DNA of 6,645 nt from Planctomycetaceae bacterium (GCA_009776995.1 WRMR01000283.1:1-6645); one strand, 5' to 3'. Shown: positions 1-6,357, numbered from the stretch's first letter. Translations and numbers: made by a program. The notes: generated by a model not told the origin, from the sequence alone.

Positions 1-74
1 ATGCGGTGTTCGCAATGGGAATGCCCTTCATTTTGTTACAACCTGAAATCAACAAGGATTATTATGCTCCCTAA
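1..74 (+). CDS. possible 3' end of an upstream phage gene (partial)
   Basis: Frame 3 is open from the window edge to a TAA at 72-74 and reads AVFAMGMPFILLQPEINKD then YYAP. It would overlap the start of the capsid gene at 64 by 11 bases, which is common in packed phage modules. A second candidate tail is frame 2, ending at TGA 44-46 (reads CGVRNGNALHFVTT). In Mu-like modules the gene before the protease/capsid gene is usually a portal or head morphogenesis protein. The fragment is too short to recognise, and only the sequence upstream of the window can decide between the two frames. Confidence 0.25.
   Translation, partial: AVFAMGMPFILLQPEINKDYYAP
54..58 (+). promoter_or_regulatory. Shine-Dalgarno site that sets the capsid gene start at 64
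   Basis: AAGGA lies five bases before the ATG at 64. The frame stays open to the window's first base, where another ATG happens to sit, but that upstream stretch (MRCSQWECPSF...) shows no visible ribosome site and is Cys/Trp-rich, unlike the protease domain. The start at 64 is therefore preferred. Confidence 0.6.
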
Positions 75-2013
75 CTTTCTCACATTTCACACGATTCCCG
101 TGTTTCTCAAAGCCTCCGGCGATGAGGAAGGCGAAGGGGAATTGACGCCCACGTTCAGCATGACCGCTTACACCGGCGGAAAGATGAACATTGAGGGCTT
201 TCAGCATCCGGTGGTTGTTGACCTCACCGGCCTCGATATTCCGTCGCAAAACATCCCGATCCGGCTCGACCACAAGTCCTCACAGGGCATCGGGCATACG
301 ACCAGCATCCGCATCGAAGACCACGAGCTTGTCGCCGACGGTTTGATCAGCCGCGACACCAACTGCGCACATGATGTTGCCAGTTCCGGCACCAAAGGAT
401 TCCCGTGGAAGGCCAGTATCGGCGGGCCGATTCACGAAGTCGAATTTATCCCGGCGGGGATGCACGTCGAGGTCAACGGCCGGCAGTTCGAGGGGCCGGT
501 TTACGTGGTTCGCGAGATGACGCTCAAGGAGATCAGCTTCGTTGACAATGCCGCCGATACGAATACGTCGGCAACCGTGAATGCTTCTGCGAAGCATTCT
601 AACACATCGAAGGCGAGAGTCAAGACCACTGCCAGTGCATCGTTCAAAAAAACCGACAAGCCGAAAGCCGAACCCACACCTGTGCCAATGATGATGGAGG
701 CAGAGATGCAAAAACACTTTCGCGCGGCGGCACTCGCCGAAACGAACCGTATCGAAGGTATCCGTACCATCGCAAAGGACGAACAGGCCGAACTCGTTGC
801 CAAAGCTATCGTGGAAGGCTGGGATGTGCCTCGCTTTGAACTGGAATTCCTGCGAAAATCACGGCCACTTGCGACCGATGTTCGGCGGGAGCAGAATCGC
901 CCGACGAATCAGGTGCTTGAGGCAGTTGCGATGCACGCGGGCGGCGTGACACTTCAGGCAATGGAAAAGCAATACACCGAACCTGTGCTTGAGGCGGCGG
1001 ACAAGTATCGCGGCATCGGAATTCAGGAGTTTTGCGAACTCGCCTGTGGCGGGCAACTGCCGCGTTACAAGCGCGACGCCATTGGTTGGCTCGAAGCGGC
1101 GTTCAGTACGACGACGTTGCCGGGTATCCTCTCCAACATTGCCAACAAAATGTTGCTCGACGGCTACAACTACGTTGACGATACATGGCGGCGTATCTGC
1201 AAATTTGCGACGGTCAACGACTTTAAGACGCATTCGCGCTACCGCCTGACGAGTGATTTCAAATTCGAGAAAATCGGCGATGGCGGTGAACTCAAGCACG
1301 GCAAGCTCGACGAGCAGAAGTTTACGCAAAAGGCCGACACTTACGGCATCATGTTCGCGCTGACCCGACAAATGATCATCAACGACGATCTTTCGGCCTT
1401 GACCGACGTTCCGCGTCAGATTGGCATGGGTGCCGCCGAATCGATCATGGACGCCGTTTGGGACTTGCTCCATGCGAATCCCGTGCAGCCGGACGGGAAT
1501 ACGTTTTTTCATGCCAACCACAAAAATTATCTTGCCGGTGCCGATACGGTGCTCAACGTTGACGGCCTCACGAAGGCCGAAATCGCCTTCATGGAACAAA
1601 CCAAGCCGAATGGTCGTCCGCTCGGTGTCCCTGCATCGATTTTGCTTGTGCCGACCGCACTCAAGGTCGTTGCCGAGATGCTCATGAAGAGTACGCTCCT
1701 CAACGAAACGACGACGGAAAACAAGGGCAAGCCGAACCAGAACCCACATGCCGGGAAGTTCGATGTCGTTTCGACCACCTACCTCTCAACACCGAGCATC
1801 ACAAACAGCAGCGCGAAGGCGTGGTACTTGTTCGCCGACCCGAACCGCTTACCGGCGTTTGAGGTCGCGTTTCTCGGTGGTCAGGACAGCCCGACCGTCG
1901 AACGTGCCGACGCCGATTTTAACGTGCTTGGCATCCAGTTTCGCGGTTACATCGATTTCGGCGTCAGGGAACAGGACTGGCGCGGCGTGTTGAAAATGAA
2001 GGGCGAGAATTAG
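64..2013 (+). CDS. prohead protease / major capsid protein fusion (Mu gpT-like)
   Basis: This 649-residue protein (from ATG 64) combines two head functions. Residues about 1-180 look like a prohead protease of the HK97 assembly-protease type. His70 (in RLDHKSSQGIGH) and Ser118 (in FPWKASIGG) are the likely catalytic residues, followed by the typical LKEISFVDNAADTNT segment. A Ser/Thr/Lys/Pro-rich linker (about 180-210) leads to a Mu gpT-like major capsid domain to the C-terminus. That domain includes the characteristic FFHANHKN motif near 481-488, just after GMGAAESIMDAVWDLL. Protease-capsid fusions of this kind are a known phage family; normally the protease releases itself and trims the capsid subunit during prohead maturation. 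The linker probably contains the cleavage site (inference). A second in-frame start at 706 may give free capsid protein. A hairpin followed by six T lies directly after the stop. The domain assignment is from motif recognition, not a search. Confidence 0.9.
   Translation: MLPNFLTFHTIPVFLKASGDEEGEGELTPTFSMTAYTGGKMNIEGFQHPVVVDLTGLDIPSQNIPIRLDHKSSQGIGHTTSIRIEDHELVADGLISRDTNCAHDVASSGTKGFPWKASIGGPIHEVEFIPAGMHVEVNGRQFEGPVYVVREMTLKEISFVDNAADTNTSATVNASAKHSNTSKARVKTTASASFKKTDKPKAEPTPVPMMMEAEMQKHFRAAALAETNRIEGIRTIAKDEQAELVAKAIVEGWDVPRFELEFLRKSRPLATDVRREQNRPTNQVLEAVAMHAGGVTLQAMEKQYTEPVLEAADKYRGIGIQEFCELACGGQLPRYKRDAIGWLEAAFSTTTLPGILSNIANKMLLDGYNYVDDTWRRICKFATVNDFKTHSRYRLTSDFKFEKIGDGGELKHGKLDEQKFTQKADTYGIMFALTRQMIINDDLSALTDVPRQIGMGAAESIMDAVWDLLHANPVQPDGNTFFHANHKNYLAGADTVLNVDGLTKAEIAFMEQTKPNGRPLGVPASILLVPTALKVVAEMLMKSTLLNETTTENKGKPNQNPHAGKFDVVSTTYLSTPSITNSSAKAWYLFADPNRLPAFEVAFLGGQDSPTVERADADFNVLGIQFRGYIDFGVREQDWRGVLKMKGEN
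696..708 (+). promoter_or_regulatory. internal Shine-Dalgarno and in-frame ATG for free capsid protein
   Basis: GGAGG at 696-700 is followed five bases later by ATG at 706, in frame with the fusion gene. It lies exactly at the junction between the linker and the capsid domain (MQKHFRAAALAET). It is the best anti-SD match I found in front of any start in this window. Translation from here would give a 435-residue capsid protein without the protease, ending at 2013. Nested in-frame starts are known in other phage head genes, for example the lambda C/Nu3 pair. Use of this start is inferred, not shown. Confidence 0.5.
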
Positions 2014-2080
2014 GTATCAGGATTCAGGGATCAGGTTGGAATTGGGATACCTGATTCCTGATTCCTGATTCCTCTTTTTT
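2014..2080 (+). terminator. intrinsic terminator-like hairpin after the capsid gene, built from TCAGGAT repeats
   Basis: The left arm 2014-2035 and right arm 2050-2071 form a 22-position stem with, by hand pairing, 19 Watson-Crick pairs, one G-U and two T-T mismatches. The loop is 14 bases, and a run of six T follows at 2075-2080. The arms are made of tandem TCAGGAT/CCTGATT units, so this is both a repeat cluster and a plausible Rho-independent terminator or attenuator. It starts at the first base after the capsid stop codon. It may reduce transcription of downstream head genes relative to the capsid gene, or protect the 3' end of the capsid message. Confidence 0.6.
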
Positions 2081-2113
2081 CGATTAACTCCACATTTTTA
2101 CGAAAGGCTCACA

Positions 2114-2437
2114 ATGGAAGCGAGATTTATTCATGAGGGCAAGGCGATTGATTACACGCCGACGGCGGATATGACAGCCGGCACGGTTGTTGTCCTGGGT
2201 GATCGGGTTGGTGTCAGTATTGTTGACACTCCGGCTGAAGTTCTCGGTGCCTTGCAGGTGACCGGCGTGTTCGATTTTGAAAAGGATAACACCGTGATCC
2301 CGCTCTACGGCAGGGTTTACTGGAACGCGACTGCGAAAAAGGCGACGGTGACCGCCACCGGTAACACATTGCTTGGTATTGCCCTCAACGCTACCATCGC
2401 AACGGACACTATCGTTCGCGTAAGGCTCAATTCATGA
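2114..2437 (+). CDS. DUF2190-type capsid decoration (cement) protein
   Basis: This 107-residue protein has the DUF2190 pattern: an N-terminal FIHEGKAIDYTPTADMTAGTVV segment, a GDRVGVS turn, alternating short beta-strands rich in Val, Thr and Gly, a GRVYWN motif (about 73-78), and a C-terminal half reading LLGIALNATIATDTIVRVRL. Members of this family are usually encoded beside the major capsid gene and bind the outer capsid surface to stabilise it. The start is supported by AAAGG (2103-2107) six bases before the ATG. Length and gene position fit the family. The stop codon overlaps the next start as ATGA, suggesting translational coupling with the joining protein. No cysteines or membrane segments are present. 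Confidence 0.8.
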   Translation: MEARFIHEGKAIDYTPTADMTAGTVVVLGDRVGVSIVDTPAEVLGALQVTGVFDFEKDNTVIPLYGRVYWNATAKKATVTATGNTLLGIALNATIATDTIVRVRLNS

Positions 2438-2808
2438 CGGACATGCTGGCAAAAGCGGCACTCTGGCTCGCGGAAAAACAGGAAAAATTCTGCTCCAGCG
2501 ACATTCTTTATGTTCACAACGGCGAACAATTACCGCTCTCCGCAGCCTACGGGCGCACCGAATACGAAATCTCCGACGAGTTCGGCGTAAAACTCGGTGC
2601 GCATGTTGTTGATTTTATCATTCGGGCGAACACGCTGCCGTTCGACCCGGAACCCGGCGACGGCATCATCGTCGGGGACACGGAATACGAGGTCATGCCA
2701 CTCGGTTCCCACAAATGCTGGCGATGGTGTGATGCCCATCATCATTTACGACGTATTCACACTCGCGAGGTGTCAGGTATCAGGTATCAGGATTCAGAAA
2801 ATATGTGA
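2434..2808 (+). CDS. probable phage head-tail joining protein with a repeat-derived C-terminal tail
   Basis: This 124-residue protein starts at the ATG that overlaps the previous stop. A helical N-terminus (about 1-18) precedes a beta-rich core whose FDPEPGDGIIVGDTEYEVMPL stretch (about 70-90) and following CWRW...RIHTREV segment resemble small head-tail adaptor proteins encoded after capsid and decoration genes. In such proteins I would expect the chain to end near RIHTREV (about residue 113). Here the last 11 residues, SGIRYQDSENM, are encoded by the TCAGGTA repeat cluster that begins at 2773. The repeat seems to have replaced or shifted the original stop codon. A later start at ATG 2443 is possible. 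The family call rests on context and sequence style; a generic hypothetical protein remains possible. Confidence 0.6.
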   Translation: MTDMLAKAALWLAEKQEKFCSSDILYVHNGEQLPLSAAYGRTEYEISDEFGVKLGAHVVDFIIRANTLPFDPEPGDGIIVGDTEYEVMPLGSHKCWRWCDAHHHLRRIHTREVSGIRYQDSENM

Positions 2809-2846
2809 ACCCTGATTACTCCTGATCCCTGTCCCCTGATTCCTGA
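2773..2846 (+). repeat. TCAGGTAT/CCTGATT inverted repeat cluster overlapping a gene end
   Basis: Left arm 2773-2797 carries three tandem TCAGG units. Right arm 2810-2846 carries their reverse complements (CCTGAT-type units). Hand alignment of the outer 25 positions gives 19 matches, so an imperfect hairpin is possible. It belongs to the same family as the element at 2014-2073 but has no T-run after it. The left arm is translated as the tail of the upstream gene, and the right arm ends beside the ribosome site (AAAGGA, 2846-2851) of the next gene. Confidence 0.75.
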
Positions 2847-2856
2847 AAGGACATTT

Positions 2857-3297
2857 ATGTTTGAAAAAATCAAAACCATTTTCACCACCCTAAAGTACGC
2901 CTGGAAATACTCGGACGTGATGACCTCCGTCTTGAGGTGCCTGACGACCTGGCCCGGCGTGGTCGACTCCGAAAAACTCCGCACCTGGCTGAGGCCGGTC
3001 ATCCTTGACCTGTCCATGCTCACGTCGATGACGCGCAACACCATTGACGACGCAGTGTCCCGCACGGCCATTCGCATCATCGACTCCGACAAGTCGTGGG
3101 ACGCCGTGTATGCACTGCTGATGCTCACACAAGATAACACGTCCAACGGTGCTGTCAAGATACCGATGGCTGAAATGCGGAGTAACGCCTTTGAATCCCT
3201 GCATGAAGTCGTCGGGGACGTGCCGGTCGAAAATCCCGCCGTCATCATCGCGGCCATCGGCTTGATCATTCAATTGATCCAGCTCTTCAAAAAATAG
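2857..3297 (+). CDS. unrecognised phage-module protein with hydrophobic C-terminus
   Basis: I do not recognise this 146-residue protein. The start is well supported: AAAGGA at 2846-2851 lies five bases before the ATG. The N-terminal 30 residues are basic and amphipathic (MFEKIKTIFTTLKYAWKYSD), the middle (about 35-120) looks helical, and residues about 127-144 (NPAVIIAAIGLIIQLIQLF) form a single hydrophobic stretch ending in two lysines. That could be one membrane segment with the tail inside, or a buried helix. No catalytic motif is visible. It sits between the head-joining gene and an exported protein. A holin-like or membrane-anchoring role is possible from the C-terminus but not supported otherwise. 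Confidence 0.7.
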   Translation: MFEKIKTIFTTLKYAWKYSDVMTSVLRCLTTWPGVVDSEKLRTWLRPVILDLSMLTSMTRNTIDDAVSRTAIRIIDSDKSWDAVYALLMLTQDNTSNGAVKIPMAEMRSNAFESLHEVVGDVPVENPAVIIAAIGLIIQLIQLFKK

Positions 3298-3307
3298 TGT
3301 TTTATTA

Positions 3308-3443
3308 GCCACGGATTGACACGGATGAAACACGGATGGGTTTTTTCAGCAGATGTAGAGATTTACGCAGATGATTTTTATAAACACAATATCTGTTTTA
3401 TCTGTAACATCTTTTGATAAAAAAATCCGTGTCCATCCGTGGC
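3308..3443 (+). repeat. CCACGGAT/GCAGAT nested inverted repeat in an intergenic gap
   Basis: The outer arms 3308-3326 and 3425-3443 are reverse complements at 18 of 19 positions and consist of tandem CACGGAT units. A third CACGGAT lies at 3331-3337. Inside them is a second, weaker palindrome made of GCAGAT-type units at 3349-3372 and ATCTGT-type units at 3391-3412. The whole piece is about 136 bases and fills most of the 178-base gap between genes. It could be a miniature mobile element or a folded RNA spacer. The frame of the following gene is open through part of it (ATG at 3371), but that extension is judged non-coding. Confidence 0.75.
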
Positions 3444-3475
3444 ACAACATCAATCACAATCAAAGATGGGAATTT

Positions 3476-4186
3476 ATGAGACGAAGAGATTATTTCAGCA
3501 CATTGTTGATCGCAACGGCGATCTTTTGGAGCGGCCTTGCTTTCGGCCAAACGGTGGCGATTGACGGCCCAAAGGGTGCGGGTGTCGGCGAGCTTTGCGT
3601 GTTCACATTGACCAGTGACGAGGCGGTTGCCGACTGGCAGGTTGTGCCGCAGACCGACTTTTATGTGGATACGGCGAAGCGAACGCTGGTGTTTTCAACG
3701 CCGAAAGCGGGTCATTACACGATCATTGCCGCGACGATTGTCGAGAGTAAGCCGCTTGTTCTGACGCACGCTTGCAGTTACGGCGTGAACCCTGCGCCCA
3801 ATCCCCAACCTGAGCCGCAACCACAACCCGAACCGCCGAAACCGGCCACGCTCAAGGAATGGGTGACGCAGAATATTCCGAACGACGGTGTGAAAGACAC
3901 CAGGTATCTTGCCGACTGCTTTGACAATACGGCCTCCGGCATGGAGCGCGGAACGATACGAAGCCTTGACGCCGCCTACGCTTCCATTCGGACATGCACA
4001 CAAACGAAAGTGAGTAACAAGGTCTGGAGCGGCTTCTTTGACGGCCTCGAAACCGAGGTCAGCGGCAAACTCGGCGACGGCAAAACAAAGGAGTTGGCGG
4101 CCTTGTATCGGCAGATCGCACAGGGATTGCGGGCTGAAGTCACAGGCACCGCCGATTGCCCGACCGGTACTTGTCCGGTGCGATAA
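3476..4186 (+). CDS. exported two-domain protein with Pro/Gln/Glu linker
   Basis: This 236-residue protein begins with a signal peptide: MRRRDYF, then a hydrophobic stretch to about residue 20, and a likely cleavage after AFG (residue 24, before Gln25). RRDYF resembles a twin-arginine motif, so Tat export is possible, as is Sec. Residues about 25-100 look like a small beta-sandwich (Ig-like or PKD-like: GELCVFTLTSDEAVADWQV...AGHYTIIAA). Residues about 105-123 are a linker of Pro, Gln and Glu, and about 125-236 is a mostly helical domain. Six cysteines (41, 100, 148, 174, 228, 233) in the mature part could form disulfides, consistent with export. I chose ATG 3476 over 3371 because it starts the signal peptide and the upstream part lies in repeat DNA; the ribosome site (GGG, 3468-3470) is weak. 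No family is recognised. Binding to the cell surface or cell wall is only a guess. Confidence 0.75.
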   Translation: MRRRDYFSTLLIATAIFWSGLAFGQTVAIDGPKGAGVGELCVFTLTSDEAVADWQVVPQTDFYVDTAKRTLVFSTPKAGHYTIIAATIVESKPLVLTHACSYGVNPAPNPQPEPQPQPEPPKPATLKEWVTQNIPNDGVKDTRYLADCFDNTASGMERGTIRSLDAAYASIRTCTQTKVSNKVWSGFFDGLETEVSGKLGDGKTKELAALYRQIAQGLRAEVTGTADCPTGTCPVR

Positions 4187-4191
4187 CAGAA

Positions 4192-4332
4192 CAGGCTTCA
4201 GACTTCGGGCTTCTGACTTCAGAGACTGAATGCACAAAATGTATGACACCGTAAAAAGTATTTTTATTAATCGGCTTTCATGGGAACAGGCTACTGAAGC
4301 CTGAAGCCTGATCCCAGAAGCCTGAACCTGAA
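4192..4332 (+). repeat. CTTCAG/CTGAAG inverted repeat cluster in an intergenic gap
   Basis: Left arm about 4192-4223 contains GGCTTCAG, GACTTC, GGCTTC and GACTTCAG units. Right arm about 4291-4332 contains CTGAAGCCTGAAGCCTG and related reverse-complement units. The arms are separated by about 65 AT-rich bases with no feature I can recognise. The right arm ends at the weak ribosome site (AGGG, 4332-4335) of the protease gene. The unit differs in sequence from the other gaps, but the layout of two opposed arrays of short units is the same. Confidence 0.75.
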
Positions 4333-4344
4333 GGGAAAGAATTT

Positions 4345-6357
4345 ATGCGTAGATGGATCAGAAAAGAATATACCGAACAGCAGAAGTTGCGGCGTGAAAA
4401 TATTGACGCTTCGTTGTTCCTGACGCACGGTTGCGTTCCGATGGACGATTACGCCGCCGAAGTGCTGGAGATACTGCAATCGGGTGCTGTTGCATTTGAT
4501 ACGCTTTGGGAGTCCGGCCAGATGCCGGTTCTCAAGTACGGCAATGATTTTATCGAATGGCGCAACGAGCAAATCCAAGAAAACGAAAAGCTCGTCAGTG
4601 AGCGCATCACCTGCACCTTGCCCTGGCAGGTGATCAAGCATCTCGACGCAAGCCGCAAGGAATCCGAGCGGCTCTATTGGTCGCAACAATCCCTGCCATC
4701 GTGCATGGGTCACGCGGACGCATTCGCCCACCATTCGTCAACGCTGTACTGGATCGCCCGTGGTGCGCCGCTCAAGTATTGCCCGATCAACCCGGTGGTG
4801 ACCTGGGCAATCACAAAAGGCGGTTCGCTTCGTGGTGGTCAGTGCCTTGCACCAAACCAGCTTGTTTACACGTCAACAGGGCCAAGACGTGCCTCCGATT
4901 TGGCGGCAATTGGAAAGCCGTTTATTGTTTTGTCCTATTCCAAGCGATTGGGGCGTGTTGCGGCAAAAACGGCCATTGCACATTATTCGACGGTTAAACA
5001 ATGTGTCCGAGTGACAACCGACAAAGGAAGTTTTGAAACTTCAAGCGACCATCCGTTTATGTTGTCAACAGGCGAATTTGTTCATGCTGAAAAACTGAAG
5101 CCTGGCCAAAGTCTGATGCAGGTATGCACGAACACATCATCTGGCGGTTATGTTCGTGTAATTCTAAAAGATGGCAAAAAGGGAAAGGCTTATCTCCACA
5201 GGCTTGTCATGTCGGATGTATGCGATATTGATGCAGAGCATGTTCATCATAAAGACGGCGTGAAAACAAATAACCATATCGACAATTTGTGTTCGATCCG
5301 TTCCAATGATCACGCGCGAATGCATTTGAGTTCGTTGCAGGAACTGGCGACTGCGGGAAAACGGCGGTACTTCCGTAATCTCAGCAAGGATAGACGGATT
5401 GCAAGGATTGCTCATTTGCACAACAAAGAATCAATCAAACGTCATTCTCAAAGTCAAATCTTGAATTCCGGGTACAAGAAAATCAATGCGGGATATGATA
5501 TTGATACCAAATCCGGTTTTGTCGAGTGTTGTAAGTCATTGGGATATTCCTCGTCGAAAATCAGTGACAGGCTTCAGCGTATCAACAATGCATTTGGCAG
5601 CTATGAAAAATATGCTGAAGAACTTCTGGTGAATAACCACCGGGTTGTTTCCGTTGAATATACCGGAATGCAGCAAGTGATTACAATCAGTGTTTTCGAT
5701 GAAGAACCTGATGACAAACGTCCGTTCAGCGAGCATAACTATGTCCTCGTCCCGGATGGTCAAACCGGTTTTGCGATGAATGGTGTCTGTGTTGCCAACA
5801 GCGTCTCTGAAATGGCAAAAGGTGCCAATCAGATCGGCCACTTCATTGAGCGGCTGGTCGGCACGAACAACCTTGCCATGCCGTCGAATTACAAACAGTA
5901 TCTCGATGACGCGGCAATGTATCAGTCGGCAATCATGTTCCTTGATTTTCGCGGTGATACCCTGTGCAACGAGATTTTTGCCTGTTGTGCGGCGGGACTG
6001 TCGGTGGCGGTCGGCAACTCGAACGCCGTTTCCGGCTCGACCATCGACAAGAACGGTGTCAAAGTGGCAACCATTTCTGGCAGTTGGGCCCACGCTTCAC
6101 ACTTTACCGGTTATCGCAAGGTCAACGGCACGGAATACGTTGGCTGGGTCAACTCGCATGGAGCGCGATACAAGAGCAGTGATGAAGGCGAACCGGCCGA
6201 TATGTGCTGGATGGACAAAAACACCGCCTGCAAATTCTGCGCAACCATGCACCAGTACGGCCCACCATACATCGTGTTCCCAGAATCGGTTACGGTCAAT
6301 GACCGTTCGTTTTACGTCAAACAACAAGTTCCGTGGCCGAATAACTGGCGGTTCTAA
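4345..6357 (+). CDS. papain-like cysteine protease precursor interrupted by an HNH intein
   Basis: The 670-residue precursor consists of an N-extein (1-166), an intein (167-485) and a C-extein (486-670). Joined, the exteins give a 351-residue protein. It matches the papain (C1) catalytic pattern. Gln114 and Cys120 in QQSLPSC keep the Gln19-Cys25 spacing of papain. His583 in HASHFTGY aligns with the HAV..VGY motif. Asn603 in VNSHG aligns with KNSWG, though the usual Trp is His. Gly164-Gly165, 44 residues after the Cys, match the Gly65-Gly66 loop of the papain substrate cleft (40 after), and the intein sits one residue later. There is no signal peptide or typical propeptide; the first about 110 residues are helical and charged and could be an inhibitory or binding domain. 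The target is unknown: possibilities are a virion protein during assembly, or a host envelope protein at entry or lysis. All catalytic assignments are by motif alignment. Confidence 0.8.
   Translation: MRRWIRKEYTEQQKLRRENIDASLFLTHGCVPMDDYAAEVLEILQSGAVAFDTLWESGQMPVLKYGNDFIEWRNEQIQENEKLVSERITCTLPWQVIKHLDASRKESERLYWSQQSLPSCMGHADAFAHHSSTLYWIARGAPLKYCPINPVVTWAITKGGSLRGGQCLAPNQLVYTSTGPRRASDLAAIGKPFIVLSYSKRLGRVAAKTAIAHYSTVKQCVRVTTDKGSFETSSDHPFMLSTGEFVHAEKLKPGQSLMQVCTNTSSGGYVRVILKDGKKGKAYLHRLVMSDVCDIDAEHVHHKDGVKTNNHIDNLCSIRSNDHARMHLSSLQELATAGKRRYFRNLSKDRRIARIAHLHNKESIKRHSQSQILNSGYKKINAGYDIDTKSGFVECCKSLGYSSSKISDRLQRINNAFGSYEKYAEELLVNNHRVVSVEYTGMQQVITISVFDEEPDDKRPFSEHNYVLVPDGQTGFAMNGVCVANSVSEMAKGANQIGHFIERLVGTNNLAMPSNYKQYLDDAAMYQSAIMFLDFRGDTLCNEIFACCAAGLSVAVGNSNAVSGSTIDKNGVKVATISGSWAHASHFTGYRKVNGTEYVGWVNSHGARYKSSDEGEPADMCWMDKNTACKFCATMHQYGPPYIVFPESVTVNDRSFYVKQQVPWPNNWRF
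4843..5799 (+). other. intein with HNH homing endonuclease domain (319 residues)
   Basis: Precursor numbering: Cys167 starts block A (CLAPNQLVYTSTGPRRASDL). Block B is GSFETSSDHPFML, with Thr232 and His236 as the TxxH pair (here T-S-S-D-H). Block F spans about 432-466 (HRVVSVEYTGMQQVITISV, then EEP...HNY), and block G ends NGVCVAN with Asn485; the next residue is Ser486, the +1 nucleophile. Between B and F is an HNH endonuclease: YLHRLVM, then EHVHHKDGVKTNNHIDNL and NDHARMH (about 283-327), resembling the HNH_3 type. A Lys/Arg-rich region (about 338-430) follows and may bind DNA. The penultimate residue is Ala484, not the usual His. A segment of about ten residues separates HNY from NGVCVAN. 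The DNA is AT-richer than the exteins: by hand, 5221-5280 has 23 G+C of 60, against 38 of 60 at 6001-6060. This fits later arrival by homing. Confidence 0.9.

Noticed and set aside
859..1749. 296-codon reverse-strand open frame inside the capsid gene
   Set aside because: It lies opposite a well-supported capsid domain, has no recognisable motif and is rich in Arg/Val/His as expected for an antisense shadow of GC-rich coding DNA.
3316..3321. TTGACA as a promoter -35 box
   Set aside because: No -10-like sequence lies at the right distance, and the bases belong to the CACGGAT repeat arm.
3371..3475. N-terminal extension of the exported protein from ATG 3371
   Set aside because: The extension is coded by repeat DNA and would bury the signal peptide 35 residues inside the protein.
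2014..4332. CRISPR array
   Set aside because: Units are only 6-8 bases, degenerate and present in both orientations, with no regular spacers and no cas genes.
4843..5799. Group I or group II intron instead of an intein
   Set aside because: The reading frame continues without a stop through both boundaries and the protein splicing blocks are present at the exact ends.
5536..6093. 185-codon reverse-strand open frame across the intein/C-extein junction
   Set aside because: It spans a boundary between two DNAs of different origin and base composition, which a real old gene would not; the + strand explains the sequence fully.
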